Positions 36,913 to 47,368 are shown, counted from the first letter of the stretch. The stretch is 64,000 nucleotides of DNA from Pseudomonas matsuisoli (GCF_014647635.1 NZ_BMPO01000001.1:620001-684000), one strand, 5' to 3'. Program-made: numbers and translations. Notes: generated by a model not told the origin, from the sequence alone.

Positions 36913-38954
36913 TTCCGGGATACCGTTGGCCCAGCTTGCTCGCAGATTTCGCAGCGCGGCATGCCCCGAAGTAATGCCTGCCGCTGTGCTGGAATCAATA
37001 ATTCCCCAGCCTTATCCGTATCCGCGGCCTCAACATGCCCCGGCAGAATCGGTGCGGCCCCCGCCCCTTTCCCCGGGCTGCCACCAGAGTTCACCTTGAT
37101 AGTCGGGCCGACCATGGTGACACCGCTTGCATCGATCTTGATAAAGCTGCCGCTGGCTTTGAAGGTCAGTTCGCTGCCGGCTTCCAGGACGACTTTTAGG
37201 CCGCTGGAAAGGTGAATCTCATGACCGGCTTCAACGAACTGACCGGTGCCGATCTTGATGTGTTGGTTGGCGCCAATGGTGAGGTGGTCATCGTTGCGAA
37301 TTTCGGTCTTACGATCACCATGGGTGGTGCGGTGCTCTTCGGCTTTGAACTCGCTGTAGCTGTTCGCCTCGACGGTGTCGTGACGCTCGTGGCCGACGCG
37401 GATCTTCTGGTCGTGCTCGATGTTTTCGTCCCAGTCCCGTTGGGCGTGGATGTGGATCTGCTCCTGCCCTGTGCGGTCTTCGATGCGCAGTTCGTTGTAG
37501 CCGCCACCGCCGGGGCTGGACAGGGTTTTGAAGACGCTGCGGGTCTTGTTCGCCGGCAGGTCATAGGGGACGGCGTGTTCCTTGTGATACAGGCAACCGG
37601 TGACCAGGGGTTGATCGGGATCGCCTTCGAGGAAAGTGACCAGTACCTCCATGCCGACCCGAGGGATCGCAATGCCGCCGTAGCGATCGCCGGCCCAACT
37701 GCTGGAGATGCGGAGCCAGCAACTGGTCTTGTCATCCGCCTGGCCATGGCGGTCCCAGTGGAACTGGACTTTGACTCGACCGTATTCGTCGCAATGGATT
37801 TCTTCGCCGGCTGGCCCTGTCACGACGGCGGTCTGGCTGCCGAGAACTTTGGGTTTTGCGTGACTCAGGGAAGGTCGAAAAGGGGCCTCCCAAGGGGTTG
37901 CGGTAAAACGGTTGCGATAGCCCTGGGTAAAGCCGTCAGAGGCTTGGGTGTCGCTGGTGATGGACTCTTCCAGTACCTGCGGTTGCTTGCCTTCGTGATG
38001 CAGTTCGGTGAGCAACCAGAGGTCGTTCCAGTCCTGCCGGGGGTGGTCCGCGAGTTCGAGGAAATGGCCGGCGACTAAACGCGGGCAATCGCTGCGGCCT
38101 TCGGCGAGACGATAGTCGTGACGGTGGCGTTCGAGGGCGCGTTGGCCGAGGTGTTTGCCGCGTTCGCGATCCACGAAGCGACCGGGGTAGTCGTAGTCTT
38201 CCAACAAAGGCAGATCGTTGCCTTTGGCGGTCGCTTCCATGAGGACGCGAGGCTTTTCAAAATCGTAGTCTCGGCGAACGACTTCGGAGGTGCGCGTTTC
38301 TAGGCGCAGCGCGAAGCGTTTAATGACCGGCTCGCTGGCGACAAGGCCGTTGTCCTGAAGATACGCTACCGGCTGGCCGAGTTTGGGAAACACCGTCTGG
38401 TCATCACCAAACACCAGCACGTGCCCTTGTTCGCTGTGCTGGAAGTGGTAGTGAATGCCTTCTTCTTCGCACAGACGCTGGACGAAATGCAGGTCTGTTT
38501 CGTCGTACTGCACGCAATAGTCGCGCGGCGGATAGACGACCGGACCCAGCTCGAAGCGGTGGGCGTCACCAAGAATGCCGTGATCGGCGAGCACACGTTC
38601 GATGATCTGCGGCGCGGTGAGGTGCTGAAAGATACGTTGGTTCGTGCGATGGGCGAGATACGCCAGACGCGGCACTACGGTGACGTGATAGCGGGTCAGG
38701 CGTTTGCTGGCGTCGCCTTGGGCGATGCGGTGGATCTGACCGTGGATGCCATTGCCTTGCGGTGTAAAAGATAGAAATGCGGATTGATGCAGCAGCGGTT
38801 CGAGATCAAGGTCAAGCCGCTCGCTGACCAGCGTTAGCTCGAACGCATAAGGTTGGCTGATGGCCTCGTGGCCGGTGAACTCGAGCACCTGAAAGTCGTG
38901 CTCGACTCCCGGCAAGGCAAGCGAAAAATGCCGATCATTGGCGACATCGAACAT
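36909..38954 (-). CDS. vgrG: Type VI secretion tip protein VgrG (TssI)
   Basis: About 681 residues. The N-terminal gp27-like domain begins MFDVANDRHFSLALPG. A gp5/OB-fold region (RISSSWAGDRYGGIAIPRVGMEVLVTFLEGDPDQPLVTG) follows. The C-terminal beta-helix has repeated DxxxxI units (IRNDDHLTIGANQHIKIGTGQF) and a tail with the Cys pair RCEICEQAG. It forms the puncturing spike. Start 38954 has GGGAGG seven bases upstream and gives the family N-terminus; the TTG-started frame from 39035 is rejected. No tss core genes are in the window, so this is an orphan vgrG island using a system encoded elsewhere. Confidence 0.93.
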   Translation of the reverse strand: MFDVANDRHFSLALPGVEHDFQVLEFTGHEAISQPYAFELTLVSERLDLDLEPLLHQSAFLSFTPQGNGIHGQIHRIAQGDASKRLTRYHVTVVPRLAYLAHRTNQRIFQHLTAPQIIERVLADHGILGDAHRFELGPVVYPPRDYCVQYDETDLHFVQRLCEEEGIHYHFQHSEQGHVLVFGDDQTVFPKLGQPVAYLQDNGLVASEPVIKRFALRLETRTSEVVRRDYDFEKPRVLMEATAKGNDLPLLEDYDYPGRFVDRERGKHLGQRALERHRHDYRLAEGRSDCPRLVAGHFLELADHPRQDWNDLWLLTELHHEGKQPQVLEESITSDTQASDGFTQGYRNRFTATPWEAPFRPSLSHAKPKVLGSQTAVVTGPAGEEIHCDEYGRVKVQFHWDRHGQADDKTSCWLRISSSWAGDRYGGIAIPRVGMEVLVTFLEGDPDQPLVTGCLYHKEHAVPYDLPANKTRSVFKTLSSPGGGGYNELRIEDRTGQEQIHIHAQRDWDENIEHDQKIRVGHERHDTVEANSYSEFKAEEHRTTHGDRKTEIRNDDHLTIGANQHIKIGTGQFVEAGHEIHLSSGLKVVLEAGSELTFKASGSFIKIDASGVTMVGPTIKVNSGGSPGKGAGAAPILPGHVEAADTDKAGELLIPAQRQALLRGMPRCEICEQAGPTVSRK

Positions 38955-39183
38955 GTCCACGCCTCCCTGCGTGACCTTCGAAAGGTCGGCAGGATGGCGA
39001 AGCAAGTGATCGAGCTCAACCGTTGGCTTCGACAAACTTGAAGCCTGTCGCAGCCCGACGACATGTTCGGAATATTCGAGGTTACCGCCTGGGAACGCGG
39101 ATGTGCTGGGGCAAAGCCGCGCAGAGGTTGCCGCGGTCGCGCAGTTTCGTACGGTCCGAGATGTTTGGCACCTGGGCGCGCTC

Positions 39184-39206
39184 TAGCGACTGAAGTCGCC
39201 CCTACC
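39184..39206 (-). repeat. REP-like sequence, GTAGGGGCGACTTCAGTCGC type
   Basis: Read on the minus strand it starts GGTAGGGGCGACTTCAGTCG, a palindromic unit common in pseudomonads. The same head occurs at 61702. It is the only GTAGG-headed repeat I noticed in the first 51 kb. Confidence 0.6.
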
Positions 39207-39299
39207 CATCGCATGACGGACTTAATGACCGTGTCAACGTGGCATTTGGCAGAGCGCGCTAAACGCTCATACGTCCACTCGTGAAGCAAATTGCGGGTA

Positions 39300-39339
39300 A
39301 TAAAAAGCCCCGCTCGGCTTTCACCGGCGGGGCTTTTCA
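39300..39339 (-). terminator. Rho-independent terminator of typA
   Basis: On the minus strand GCCCCGC and GCGGGGC pair around a short loop and are followed by TTTTT. It lies 16 bases beyond the typA stop and is a classical terminator. Confidence 0.85.
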
Positions 39340-39354
39340 CATCACTGACCTAGA

Positions 39355-41172
39355 TCAGACCTTGCTGCGCTCGTAACGCTTACGGTCGTTCTCGTTCAGC
39401 ATTTTCTTACGCAGACGGATCGACTTCGGCGTCACTTCTACCAGCTCGTCGTCAGCGATGAATTCCAGCGCCTGCTCGAGGGTGAAGCGGATCGGCGGAA
39501 CCAGGGCAATGACTTCGTCTTTACCGGAGGCACGCATGTTATCGAGCTTCTTTCCCTTGGTAGGGTTGAGCACGAGGTCGTTGTCACGGCTGTTGATACC
39601 GCACAGCTGGCCTTCGTAGATCTCGTCGCCTGGGCCGAGGAACAGCTTGCCGCGGCTCTGAAGGGTTTCCAGCGAATAGGTCAACGCGGTACCGGTGGCC
39701 ATGGAGACCAGCACGCCGTTCTGACGGTTGGAGACTTCGCCAGCCTTGATCGGGCCGTAGTGGCTGAAAGTCGAGGTCAGGATGCCGGTACCCGAGGTCA
39801 GGGTCAGGAAGTTGTTACGGAAGCCGATCAGACCGCGCGCAGGAATGGTGTACTCGAGACGAATACGGCCCTTGCCGTCGGGGATCATGTTGGTCAGATC
39901 GCCTTTACGCAGACCCATCTGCTCCATCACCGAGCCCTGATTCTGCTCTTCGATGTCGATGGTGACGTTCTCGTAAGGCTCTTGCTTCTCGCCGTCCTTC
40001 TCGATGATCACCACTTCCGGACGGCCAACGGCCAGCTCGAAACCTTCGCGGCGCATGTTCTCGATCAGAACGGAGAGGTGCAACTCACCACGACCGGAGA
40101 CCTTGAACTTCTCAGGAGAGTCACCCTGCTCGACGCGCAGTGCCACGTTGTGCAGCAGCTCCTTGTCCAGGCGGTCCTTGATGTTGCGGCTGGTGACGAA
40201 CTTGCCTTCTTTACCTGCGAACGGCGAGTCGTTGACCTGGAAGGTCATGCTTACGGTTGGCTGGTCGACGGTCAGCGCAGGCAGCGCTTCGACGTTTTGT
40301 GGGTCGCACAGGGTGTCGGAGATAAACAGCTCGTCCATGCCGCTGATGCAGACGATGTCGCCCGCTTGGGCTTCCTGCACTTCAACGCGCTGCAGCCCCG
40401 AGTGGCCCATGATCTTGAGAATACGACCGTTGCGCTTCTTGCCTTCGTCGTCGATCGCGGTGACCGGGCTGTTCGCCTTGATCTTGCCGCGGGCGATACG
40501 ACCGATGCCGATGACGCCGAGGAAGCTGTTGTAGTCCAGCTGGGAGATCTGCATCTGGAACGGGCCGTCAGCATCGACGTTCGGCACCGGAACGTGGTCG
40601 ACGATGGCCTGGAACAGGGCGTCCATGTTGTCGTCCATCTTCTCGTGGTCCATGCCGGCGATGCCGTTCAGGGCACTGGCGTAGACGATCGGGAAGTCGA
40701 GCTGCTCGTCGGTGGCGCCGAGGTTGTCGAACAGGTCGAAGATCTGGTCGATAACCCAATCAGGGCGCGCACCCGGACGGTCGATCTTGTTGACGACAAC
40801 GATTGGACGCAGACCGGCCTTGAATGCCTTCTGGGTAACGAAGCGAGTCTGTGGCATCGGGCCGTCTTGGGCGTCGACAACCAGCAGTACGGAGTCGACC
40901 ATCGACATCACGCGCTCGACTTCACCGCCGAAGTCGGCGTGGCCGGGGGTGTCGACGATGTTGATGTCGTAGCCATTCCATTTCAGGGCGGTGTTCTTCG
41001 CAAGAATGGTGATACCACGCTCTTTTTCCTGGTCGTTGGAGTCCATCACGCGCTCGTTCTCGAGCTCTTTACGGTCCAGGGTGCCGGACAGGCGCAGGAG
41101 CTTGTCGACGAGGGTGGTTTTGCCATGGTCGACGTGCGCGATGATGGCGATGTTGCGGAGATTCTCGATCAC
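39355..41172 (-). CDS. typA: Ribosome-associated GTPase TypA/BipA
   Basis: About 605 residues. The GTPase motifs are HVDHGKTT (G1), DTPGHADF (G3) and NKIDRPGA (G4). EF-G-like domains and the TypA-specific C-terminus follow. It is a translation and ribosome-assembly factor important at low temperature and under stress. The start is the GTG at 41172, giving the family N-terminus [18 protein letters not shown]; the frame is open to 41232. Confidence 0.96.
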   Translation of the reverse strand: MIENLRNIAIIAHVDHGKTTLVDKLLRLSGTLDRKELENERVMDSNDQEKERGITILAKNTALKWNGYDINIVDTPGHADFGGEVERVMSMVDSVLLVVDAQDGPMPQTRFVTQKAFKAGLRPIVVVNKIDRPGARPDWVIDQIFDLFDNLGATDEQLDFPIVYASALNGIAGMDHEKMDDNMDALFQAIVDHVPVPNVDADGPFQMQISQLDYNSFLGVIGIGRIARGKIKANSPVTAIDDEGKKRNGRILKIMGHSGLQRVEVQEAQAGDIVCISGMDELFISDTLCDPQNVEALPALTVDQPTVSMTFQVNDSPFAGKEGKFVTSRNIKDRLDKELLHNVALRVEQGDSPEKFKVSGRGELHLSVLIENMRREGFELAVGRPEVVIIEKDGEKQEPYENVTIDIEEQNQGSVMEQMGLRKGDLTNMIPDGKGRIRLEYTIPARGLIGFRNNFLTLTSGTGILTSTFSHYGPIKAGEVSNRQNGVLVSMATGTALTYSLETLQSRGKLFLGPGDEIYEGQLCGINSRDNDLVLNPTKGKKLDNMRASGKDEVIALVPPIRFTLEQALEFIADDELVEVTPKSIRLRKKMLNENDRKRYERSKV

Positions 41173-41325
41173 AGTCTTTTGTCTCGATTGAATGCCGGGT
41201 AATGCTATCCGGCGAAGATGAAACGGTGTCACGCCCCATTTTAGGGCGCAGAAATAGGCAAGTCGGTTTAACCGACAGGGTCGGGAGGGCGGTGGCGGAT
41301 GCTTCCACCGAGCATCCCTGCGCGC

Positions 41326-42780
41326 TTAATACGGCCGATAGACACGAACATTCGCATGCCCTTCGTTCAACAAGTGATGAGCATGCAGGCGGCTCATGAC
41401 ACCTTTATCGCAGTACAGCAGGTACTGGCGGTTTTCATCCAGTTCCTTGAAGCGGCTATTGATCGCGTAGAACGGCAATACCTTCACCTCGACACCGCCT
41501 ACTTCGAGCGGCGCGTCGTCGGTGGAATCCGGATGGCGGATATCCAACACGATCTGTCCTGGCAATGCCTCGCGCACCTCTTCGACTTGCAAGTCCTGGC
41601 CCAGCTCGTCGATGACCCGGTCGACGGTCACCCGACGAGCACGCTCCAGAGCGTTTTCGAGGATCGCCATATCGAAATGGGACTCTTCGTGCTCGATGCG
41701 GCCACGCTTGGCCCGAGTCGTCGGGTTCACCGAAATCACGCCACAGTACTCGGGCATATGTTTGGCGTACTCCGCCGTACCAATCGCGTAGGCGGTGTCG
41801 ATGATGTCCTGCTTGTGACTGGCGACAAGCGGACGCAGCACGAGCATGTCGGTCGCCGCATCGATCACCGACAGGTTGGGCAATGTCTGGCTCGATACCT
41901 GGGAAATCGCCTCGCCGGTGACCAGGGCATCGATGTGCAAGTCTTCGGCGATGCGCGTTGCGGCACGAAGCATCATGCGTTTGAGCACGACACCCATCTG
42001 GCTGTTGTCGACCTTGTCCAGAATCTCCGCCACGACTTCTTCGAACGGCACACTAATGAAGAGCACGCGGTGCGAGCGACCGAATTTCTCCCAAAGGTGG
42101 TGCGCCACTTCCATGACACCCAGCTCGTGGGCACGGCCGCCAAGGTTAAAAAAGCAGTAATGCGTCAGCAGGCCGCGACGCATCATCTGGTAGGCCGCCA
42201 CGGTAGAGTCGAAGCCGCCAGACATCAGAACCAAGGTCTGCTCGAGCGAACCCAGCGGATAGCCACCAATACCTTCGTGCTGACGATGAATGATGAACAA
42301 ACGATCGTTGCGAATCTCCATGCGCACCTCGACTTCCGGGTGCTTCAGAGAGATACCAGCAGCTTCGAACTCGCGGCGCAGATGGCTGCCGACGTGGCGT
42401 TCGATATCCATGGAAGTGAAGCTGTGCTTGCCCGCACGCTTGCATTTGACGGCGAAAATCTTGCCGCGCAGTTGCTCACCGAAATGCGTCCGGCACTTGT
42501 CGAGCACATCGTCGAAGTCGCCCAGCGGGTACTCGTGCACTTCCAAAAAGTGCGCGATACCAGGCGTGCATTGCAGGCGTGCAATCAGCTCCTGCAGCCG
42601 CTTTGGTTCGGTCACACCCGTTTGAATTTCGAGATTGTCCCATTCACCCTGAACGTCGAGCGAAGGGTCAAGATCCTTCAGCACGGTGCGCACGTTCTTC
42701 GCCAACTGGCGGATGAACTGCTTGCGCACCGGCCGGCTTTTGATCGTGATTTCAGGGAAGACTTTAACGACAAGTTTCAT
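41326..42780 (-). CDS. thiI: tRNA 4-thiouridine synthase ThiI
   Basis: 484 residues. An N-terminal ferredoxin-like/THUMP region (about 1-165) is followed by the PP-loop ATP pyrophosphatase ([15 protein letters not shown]). A C-terminal rhodanese domain carries the sulfur-carrying cysteine in [14 protein letters not shown]. ThiI makes 4-thiouridine at position 8 of tRNA and supplies sulfur for the thiazole of thiamine. ATG 42780 gives the expected N-terminus [15 protein letters not shown]. It lies between typA and glnA. Confidence 0.95.
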   Translation of the reverse strand: MKLVVKVFPEITIKSRPVRKQFIRQLAKNVRTVLKDLDPSLDVQGEWDNLEIQTGVTEPKRLQELIARLQCTPGIAHFLEVHEYPLGDFDDVLDKCRTHFGEQLRGKIFAVKCKRAGKHSFTSMDIERHVGSHLRREFEAAGISLKHPEVEVRMEIRNDRLFIIHRQHEGIGGYPLGSLEQTLVLMSGGFDSTVAAYQMMRRGLLTHYCFFNLGGRAHELGVMEVAHHLWEKFGRSHRVLFISVPFEEVVAEILDKVDNSQMGVVLKRMMLRAATRIAEDLHIDALVTGEAISQVSSQTLPNLSVIDAATDMLVLRPLVASHKQDIIDTAYAIGTAEYAKHMPEYCGVISVNPTTRAKRGRIEHEESHFDMAILENALERARRVTVDRVIDELGQDLQVEEVREALPGQIVLDIRHPDSTDDAPLEVGGVEVKVLPFYAINSRFKELDENRQYLLYCDKGVMSRLHAHHLLNEGHANVRVYRPY

Positions 42781-42877
42781 GGGCGAACGAAGCGGCCTGG
42801 CCAGGGGCAAAACAAAGGGCGCGAATTATAGCGGAATTGTTCAAGCTTTAACCAAACAATCGATCTCCTCCATCAAA

Positions 42878-42894
42878 AGCACCTTTTTGGTGCG
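42878..42894 (+). promoter_or_regulatory. NtrC (NR-I) binding site upstream of glnA
   Basis: GCACC-TTTTT-GGTGC matches the NtrC enhancer palindrome TGCACC-N5-GGTGCA except at the outermost bases. A further GCACCA half-site follows at about 42909. It lies about 105 bases before the sigma54 promoter, a normal enhancer distance. Confidence 0.8.
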
Positions 42895-42998
42895 AACTTA
42901 ATGCGCGCGCACCAAAACAATACACCTGCCACCCTTTCACACCCACGCTGATGGCCTACAAGCCGCGGGCTACAGGTGAGAATCCCATTCCGGGGCAC

Positions 42999-43014
42999 TG
43001 GCATACAATTTGCT
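42999..43014 (+). promoter_or_regulatory. Sigma54 promoter of glnA
   Basis: TGGCATACAATTTGCT fits the -24/-12 consensus TGGCAY-RN4-TTGCW, with GG and GC separated by ten bases. Transcription would begin near 43026, giving a leader of about 165 bases before the glnA ATG. Confidence 0.88.
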
Positions 43015-43191
43015 CCCTTGTGAGGCAGATAGTTCTGGCGGACCATCCGCCTGGCTTCAGGACATCTCAAGAACGTCGCAATGCCACGTCCCGACCCTTT
43101 TCGACGAGGCTCGCGCAACGCTTCGAGAGTTGCCCTTAAAGGCACTCATAGGGGCTCGAAAAGAAGCGACCCCGTTCAACTGGAGGACAAC

Positions 43192-44598
43192 ATGTCTAAG
43201 GCTGTTCAACTGATCAAAGACAATGACGTGAAGTGGGTTGACCTGCGCTTCACCGATACCAAGGGCAAGCAGCAGCATGTGACCATGCCGGCTCGCGACG
43301 CTCTGGACGAAGACTTCTTCGAGCACGGCAAGATGTTCGATGGCTCCTCCATCGCCGGCTGGAAAGGCATCGAAGCCTCTGACATGATCCTGATGCCAGA
43401 CGACAGCACTGCTGTCATGGATCCCTTCACCGAAGAGCCTACGCTGATCCTGGTCTGCGACATCATCGAGCCTTCCACCATGCAGGCCTACGAGCGCGAC
43501 CCTCGCGGTATCGCCAAGGCTGCCGAGGAATACCTGAAGTCCACCGGTATCGGTGACACCGTATTCGTTGGTCCTGAACCTGAGTTCTTCGTTTTCGACG
43601 AGGTGAAGTTCAAGTCCGACATCTCCGGCTCCATGTTCAAGATCTTCTCCGAACAGGCGTCCTGGAACACCGACGCTGACTTCGAAACCGGCAACAAAGG
43701 CCACCGCCCTGGCGTGAAAGGCGGCTACTTCCCGGTTCCGCCGGTCGATCACGACCACGAAATCCGTACTGCCATGTGCAACGCACTGGAAGAAATGGGC
43801 CTGACCGTCGAAGTTCACCACCACGAAGTGGCGACCGCTGGCCAGAACGAAATCGGCGTCAAGTTCAACACGCTGGTAGCCAAGGCTGACGAAACTCAGA
43901 CCCTGAAGTACTGCGTGCACAACGTTGCCGATGCCTATGGCAAGACTGCGACCTTCATGCCGAAGCCTCTGTACGGCGACAACGGTTCGGGCATGCACGT
44001 CCACATGTCCATCTCCAAAGACGGCAAGAACACCTTCGCAGGCGAGGGTTACGCTGGCCTGTCCGATACCGCCCTGTTCTTCATCGGCGGCATCATCAAG
44101 CACGGTAAGGCCCTGAACGGCTTCACCAACCCGTCGACCAACTCCTACAAGCGTCTGGTTCCAGGCTTCGAAGCGCCGGTCATGCTGGCCTACTCGGCTC
44201 GTAACCGTTCCGCCTCGATCCGTATTCCTTACGTCTCCAGCCCGAAAGGCCGTCGTATCGAAGCGCGCTTCCCGGATCCGGCTGCCAACCCATACCTCGC
44301 CTTCGCAGCACTGCTGATGGCGGGCCTGGACGGCATCCAGAACAAGATCCACCCTGGCGATGCCGCCGACAAGAACCTGTACGATCTGCCGCCGGAAGAA
44401 GGCAAGAAGATCCCGCAGGTTTGCGGCAGCCTTAAAGAAGCCCTGGAAGAGCTGGACAAGGGCCGTGCGTTCCTGACCAAGGGCGGCGTCTTCACCGACG
44501 AGTTCATCGATGCCTACATCGAGCTGAAGTCCGAGGAAGAGATCAAGGTGCGCACCTTCGTGCACCCACTGGAATACGACCTGTACTACAGCGTCTAA
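43192..44598 (+). CDS. glnA: Type I glutamine synthetase
   Basis: 468 residues, full length. Features include the ATP/glutamate site GSGMHVHMS, the catalytic region with [17 protein letters not shown], and the adenylylation tyrosine in NLYDLPPEE (near 398). It condenses ammonia and glutamate and is the centre of nitrogen assimilation, regulated by GlnE adenylylation and by NtrC at the promoter. GGAGG lies five bases before ATG 43192. The frame is open upstream to 43081 but that extension is not homologous. Confidence 0.98.
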   Translation: MSKAVQLIKDNDVKWVDLRFTDTKGKQQHVTMPARDALDEDFFEHGKMFDGSSIAGWKGIEASDMILMPDDSTAVMDPFTEEPTLILVCDIIEPSTMQAYERDPRGIAKAAEEYLKSTGIGDTVFVGPEPEFFVFDEVKFKSDISGSMFKIFSEQASWNTDADFETGNKGHRPGVKGGYFPVPPVDHDHEIRTAMCNALEEMGLTVEVHHHEVATAGQNEIGVKFNTLVAKADETQTLKYCVHNVADAYGKTATFMPKPLYGDNGSGMHVHMSISKDGKNTFAGEGYAGLSDTALFFIGGIIKHGKALNGFTNPSTNSYKRLVPGFEAPVMLAYSARNRSASIRIPYVSSPKGRRIEARFPDPAANPYLAFAALLMAGLDGIQNKIHPGDAADKNLYDLPPEEGKKIPQVCGSLKEALEELDKGRAFLTKGGVFTDEFIDAYIELKSEEEIKVRTFVHPLEYDLYYSV

Positions 44599-44616
44599 TC
44601 CAGGCCTGAAACGAGA

Positions 44617-44646
44617 AACGCCCCGACATGTCGGGGCGTTTTTTTT
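44617..44646 (+). terminator. Rho-independent terminator of glnA
   Basis: AACGCCCCGACA and TGTCGGGGCGTT form a perfect self-complementary stem followed by T residues to 44646. It is a strong terminator 19 bases after the stop. Confidence 0.92.
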
Positions 44647-44648
44647 GG

Positions 44649-45086
44649 CCTCCCAGAACCGATTAACGACTCGCGATGGCTCACGTGGTCAGCAACTTCC
44701 CAATACCCGCGCATGCAGAACGGCCGTTTACCTTGAAACACTCAAGGGACTGGTCGCCAATGTGGACGGTATTCGAGTGTCGGACTTGTAGCCCATCACG
44801 ATTTCTATTGTGGGGGGCAGGTCGGGCGGCAATACGCGGCGAGGCCATCCCCCATGCTTGGGAAAGAAGCTGATCGGGCATAGCCGCTATAGGATTGCGG
44901 CCCATCGCGGGCACGGCCCGCTTCCACATAGGGAGGTTTAGAGTTGTCTGTATAGCGTCGAGCGGCGCTTAGAACGCTATCTGCTAATTCGCGACCAACG
45001 CATGGTTCTCCGCATACTCACCGAGATCGCAGTCGCATCCTGCACCAATCTGTTGCTCACGACTAAAACGGAAGTCGACACCCACG
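44649..45086. other. Intergenic region after glnA
   Basis: About 440 bases with no convincing gene. Short frames here lack ribosome-binding sites and recognisable families. It contains one diverged REP-like unit at 44904-44932. Confidence 0.55.
44904..44932 (-). repeat. REP-like sequence of the TGTGGGAGCGGGCC type
   Basis: Read on the minus strand: TATGTGGAAGCGGGCCGTGC followed by CCGCGA. This is the same family as the inverted pair at 57639-57707, with a few changes. Confidence 0.65.
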
Positions 45087-45293
45087 CTAGATCCCCTCAT
45101 CCCCCTGAAACTCTTCCGTCGCACGGGCCACCATCTGGCGCCAGTTCTCGCGCTCGTCAATCAGCATCTCAAGAGCTTCCTTCGCGGCAATGAACGCTTC
45201 GCGATAACCCGCATCGGTGACGTCGCCGACCGCATCGCCTTGAGATTGCACCTGCAGGAGCAGCGTTTCGAGTCTTGCTTCGTCGATGGCCAT
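45087..45293 (-). CDS. Small conserved-type hypothetical protein
   Basis: A 68-residue acidic, mostly helical protein (MAIDEARLETLLLQVQSQGD, then KEALEMLIDERENWRQMVARATEEF). AGGAG is seven bases before the ATG, which supports a real gene. There is no signal, membrane segment or known motif. Confidence 0.7.
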   Translation of the reverse strand: MAIDEARLETLLLQVQSQGDAVGDVTDAGYREAFIAAKEALEMLIDERENWRQMVARATEEFQGDEGI

Positions 45294-45357
45294 GTCGGTC
45301 TCCTATTCATGTCGTCGTCATGATCAGGAGACCGACGCCGCGCGCAGGCGGTTCAGC

Positions 45358-45663
45358 TCACTCGAATACCGGACGGAAGAAACTGCGTTCGTAGTGAAGG
45401 ATGCAGCGGGTTTCCTCGGCATATCGGAAGGCTGCAATGCACGCTGCGTCGGCCATCGAGGCCGTGCGGTAGCGCTCGTATTCGGCAAACGACGGAAAGC
45501 TGAACATCGCCAGGGCGACATTATTCGCACCTTCGGACGGCAGAAAGTAGCCGTGGTGCTGCCCGCCAAACCGAGTGACCAGAGGGATCCACAGCTTCGC
45601 GTAGTGCTCGAATTCAGCAAGCTTGTACGGATCGAGCGTGTAACGCAGGTGGCAGGTGATCAC
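45358..45663 (-). CDS. NIPSNAP family protein
   Basis: A 101-residue dimeric alpha-beta barrel protein of the NIPSNAP type (HLRYTLDPYKLAEFEHYAKLWIPLVTRFGGQHHGYFLPSEG, then ALAMFSFPSFAEYERYR). The start is the GTG at 45663, overlapping the stop of the VOC gene by four bases (GTGA). It is the last gene of an ltaE-VOC-NIPSNAP operon. The substrate is unknown. Confidence 0.85.
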   Translation of the reverse strand: MITCHLRYTLDPYKLAEFEHYAKLWIPLVTRFGGQHHGYFLPSEGANNVALAMFSFPSFAEYERYRTASMADAACIAAFRYAEETRCILHYERSFFRPVFE

Positions 45664-46031
45664 AGCGCTTGCTCCGTGAACGTCAGACGATTGCCAAACG
45701 GGTCGGTGATGCTCATTTCGCGGTCGCCCCACGGCATGGTGTTCACGCTCGGGCGCGCGTTGCCGTATTGGCTCGCAAGCAACGACGCGCAATACGCGTC
45801 GATGTCCTTGCAGCCAATGCGAACCTGCGCCCCTGGGCACGCGTCCCCGTGGTGCTCGCTCAGATGCAACACGCAGTCGCCGCGGGCTACTTCCATATAA
45901 AGCGGTAGCTCCAGCTCGAAACGATGGGTCCAGCGAACCTCGAAGCCAAGAAATTCAATGTAGAACGCCCTTGCCTTCGCTTCATCGAAACTGCGCAGTA
46001 CGGGTACGACGCCCCCTAGCCTGCCCGTCAC
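45660..46031 (-). CDS. VOC/glyoxalase superfamily protein
   Basis: 123 residues, one VOC module pair (VPVLRSFDEAKARAFYIEFLGFEVRW, LHLSEHHGD, MSITDPFGNRLTF). Related proteins are labelled glyoxalase or bleomycin resistance, but no substrate can be assigned. It starts with GTG and overlaps the ltaE stop by four bases, so it is translationally coupled to it. Confidence 0.85.
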   Translation of the reverse strand: MTGRLGGVVPVLRSFDEAKARAFYIEFLGFEVRWTHRFELELPLYMEVARGDCVLHLSEHHGDACPGAQVRIGCKDIDAYCASLLASQYGNARPSVNTMPWGDREMSITDPFGNRLTFTEQAL

Positions 46032-47071
46032 TTCTCGACATCCATTACCCGGCGAATATCGTCAGCCAAGGCTTCGACACGGGCAAGATCGGTATCCCAG
46101 GAACACATGAAACGCGCGCTACCGCCGATAAAGGTATAAAAGCGCCAACCGCGCGCTTGCAGCGCTTCCAATGCGGCATCGGGCATTTGCAGAAAAACGC
46201 CGTTCGCCTCGACCGGGGACATCAACTCGACACCTGGGATGTCAGCCACGCGCGCAGCCAGGGTCTGTGCACAGTGGTTGGCGTGCCGGGCATGACGCAA
46301 CCAGGCGTCGTCGGCCAACAACCCAACCCAGGGCGCCGAGAGGAAGCGCATCTTGGAGGCCAACTGCCCGGCCTGCTTGCAGCGGTAATCGAAGTCTTCC
46401 GCGAGCGCCTTATTGAAGAAAATGATGGCCTCGCCCACGGCCATACCGTTCTTGGTGCCGCCGAAGCAAAGCACGTCCACACCGGCTTTCCAGGTCATTT
46501 CTGCGGGCGTACAACCCAGAAACGCACAGGCGTTGGCGAAGCGAGCGCCGTCCATATGTAGATGCAAGCCGAGTTCACGACACACGTCAGCAATGGCGCG
46601 AACCTCATCCGGGCGGTAGACGGTACCGACTTCCGTCGCCTGCGTGAGGGTAACGACGCGCGGTTTCGGGAAATGAATGTCCTGGCGCTTGGTCGCGATC
46701 GCACGCACCGCCTCGGTGGTCAGCTTGCCATCTGGACTTTGCGCCACGAGCAGCTTCGAACCGTTGGAGAAAAACTCGGGCGCGCCGCATTCATCGGTTT
46801 CGACGTGGGCTGCTTCCGAACAGATGACGCTGTGGTAGCTCTGGCAAAGCGAAGCCAGCGCGAGCGAATTGGCCGCCGTGCCGTTGAATGCGAAAAAGAC
46901 TTCGCAGTCGGTCTCGAAGATCTGCCGAAAACGATCCGCAGCGCGGGCCGTCCATTCATCGTCGCCGTATGCGCGGGCATGCCCCTGGTTTGCTTCCGCC
47001 ATCGCAGCCCAAGCCTCGGGGCAAATACCCGAGTAGTTGTCACTGGCAAATTGTTGAGAGGCGTCGTACAT
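46028..47071 (-). CDS. ltaE: Low-specificity L-threonine aldolase
   Basis: A 347-residue fold-type I PLP enzyme. The PLP lysine is in CFGGTKNGMAVGEA, and LHLHMDGARFANA carries the Asp that contacts the cofactor. It cleaves L-threonine and L-allo-threonine to glycine and acetaldehyde. It lies near glyA and the sox genes, as ltaA does in P. aeruginosa, fitting a glycine/serine metabolic neighbourhood. It heads a three-gene operon. Confidence 0.94.
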   Translation of the reverse strand: MYDASQQFASDNYSGICPEAWAAMAEANQGHARAYGDDEWTARAADRFRQIFETDCEVFFAFNGTAANSLALASLCQSYHSVICSEAAHVETDECGAPEFFSNGSKLLVAQSPDGKLTTEAVRAIATKRQDIHFPKPRVVTLTQATEVGTVYRPDEVRAIADVCRELGLHLHMDGARFANACAFLGCTPAEMTWKAGVDVLCFGGTKNGMAVGEAIIFFNKALAEDFDYRCKQAGQLASKMRFLSAPWVGLLADDAWLRHARHANHCAQTLAARVADIPGVELMSPVEANGVFLQMPDAALEALQARGWRFYTFIGGSARFMCSWDTDLARVEALADDIRRVMDVEK

Positions 47072-47368
47072 GGCAGTTTCCTAAGGAGTTACGCGGCAAA
47101 GCGCTCTACTTTAGGCGCAACGCGAAACAGCGTCGAGCACGGCCGAAAAACAGCAGACTAAGGCGTAACATTGCCGCTTTGTTAAACGCCAATGCTCGTG
47201 GGTCGACGAGCACACGCTTAGTAGGCTACTCACCGCCGCCATCCGTGCGCTTGGGGCCACAGGCGAACTGGCGCATTCGGGGCGGAGGCGGAACTCATTG
47301 AAACCTCAGGCCTCACACAAACGAGCCCGACATAAGTTGGTCCCATCACATTGGAACAGGAAGAATTC

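Larger units (their letters stand above)
38955..39354. other. Intergenic region between vgrG and typA
   Basis: About 400 bases without a supported gene. It holds the vgrG promoter region, a single REP-like sequence (39184-39206) and the typA terminator (39300-39339). The vgrG ribosome-binding site GGGAGG is at its edge. Confidence 0.55.

Noticed and set aside
31832-39035. Prophage or pyocin tail region, because VgrG resembles phage spike proteins
   Set aside because: No tube, sheath, baseplate, lysis or capsid genes; the DUF4123 adaptor and VasX-like toxin point to type VI secretion.
39760-42831. Long plus-strand frames opposite typA and thiI
   Set aside because: Mirror frames of two certain genes, with no start signals and Val/Asp/His-rich unnatural composition.
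44676-45193. Small plus- and minus-strand frames after glnA (60-82 codons)
   Set aside because: They cross a REP-like unit, lack ribosome-binding sites and have no recognisable features.
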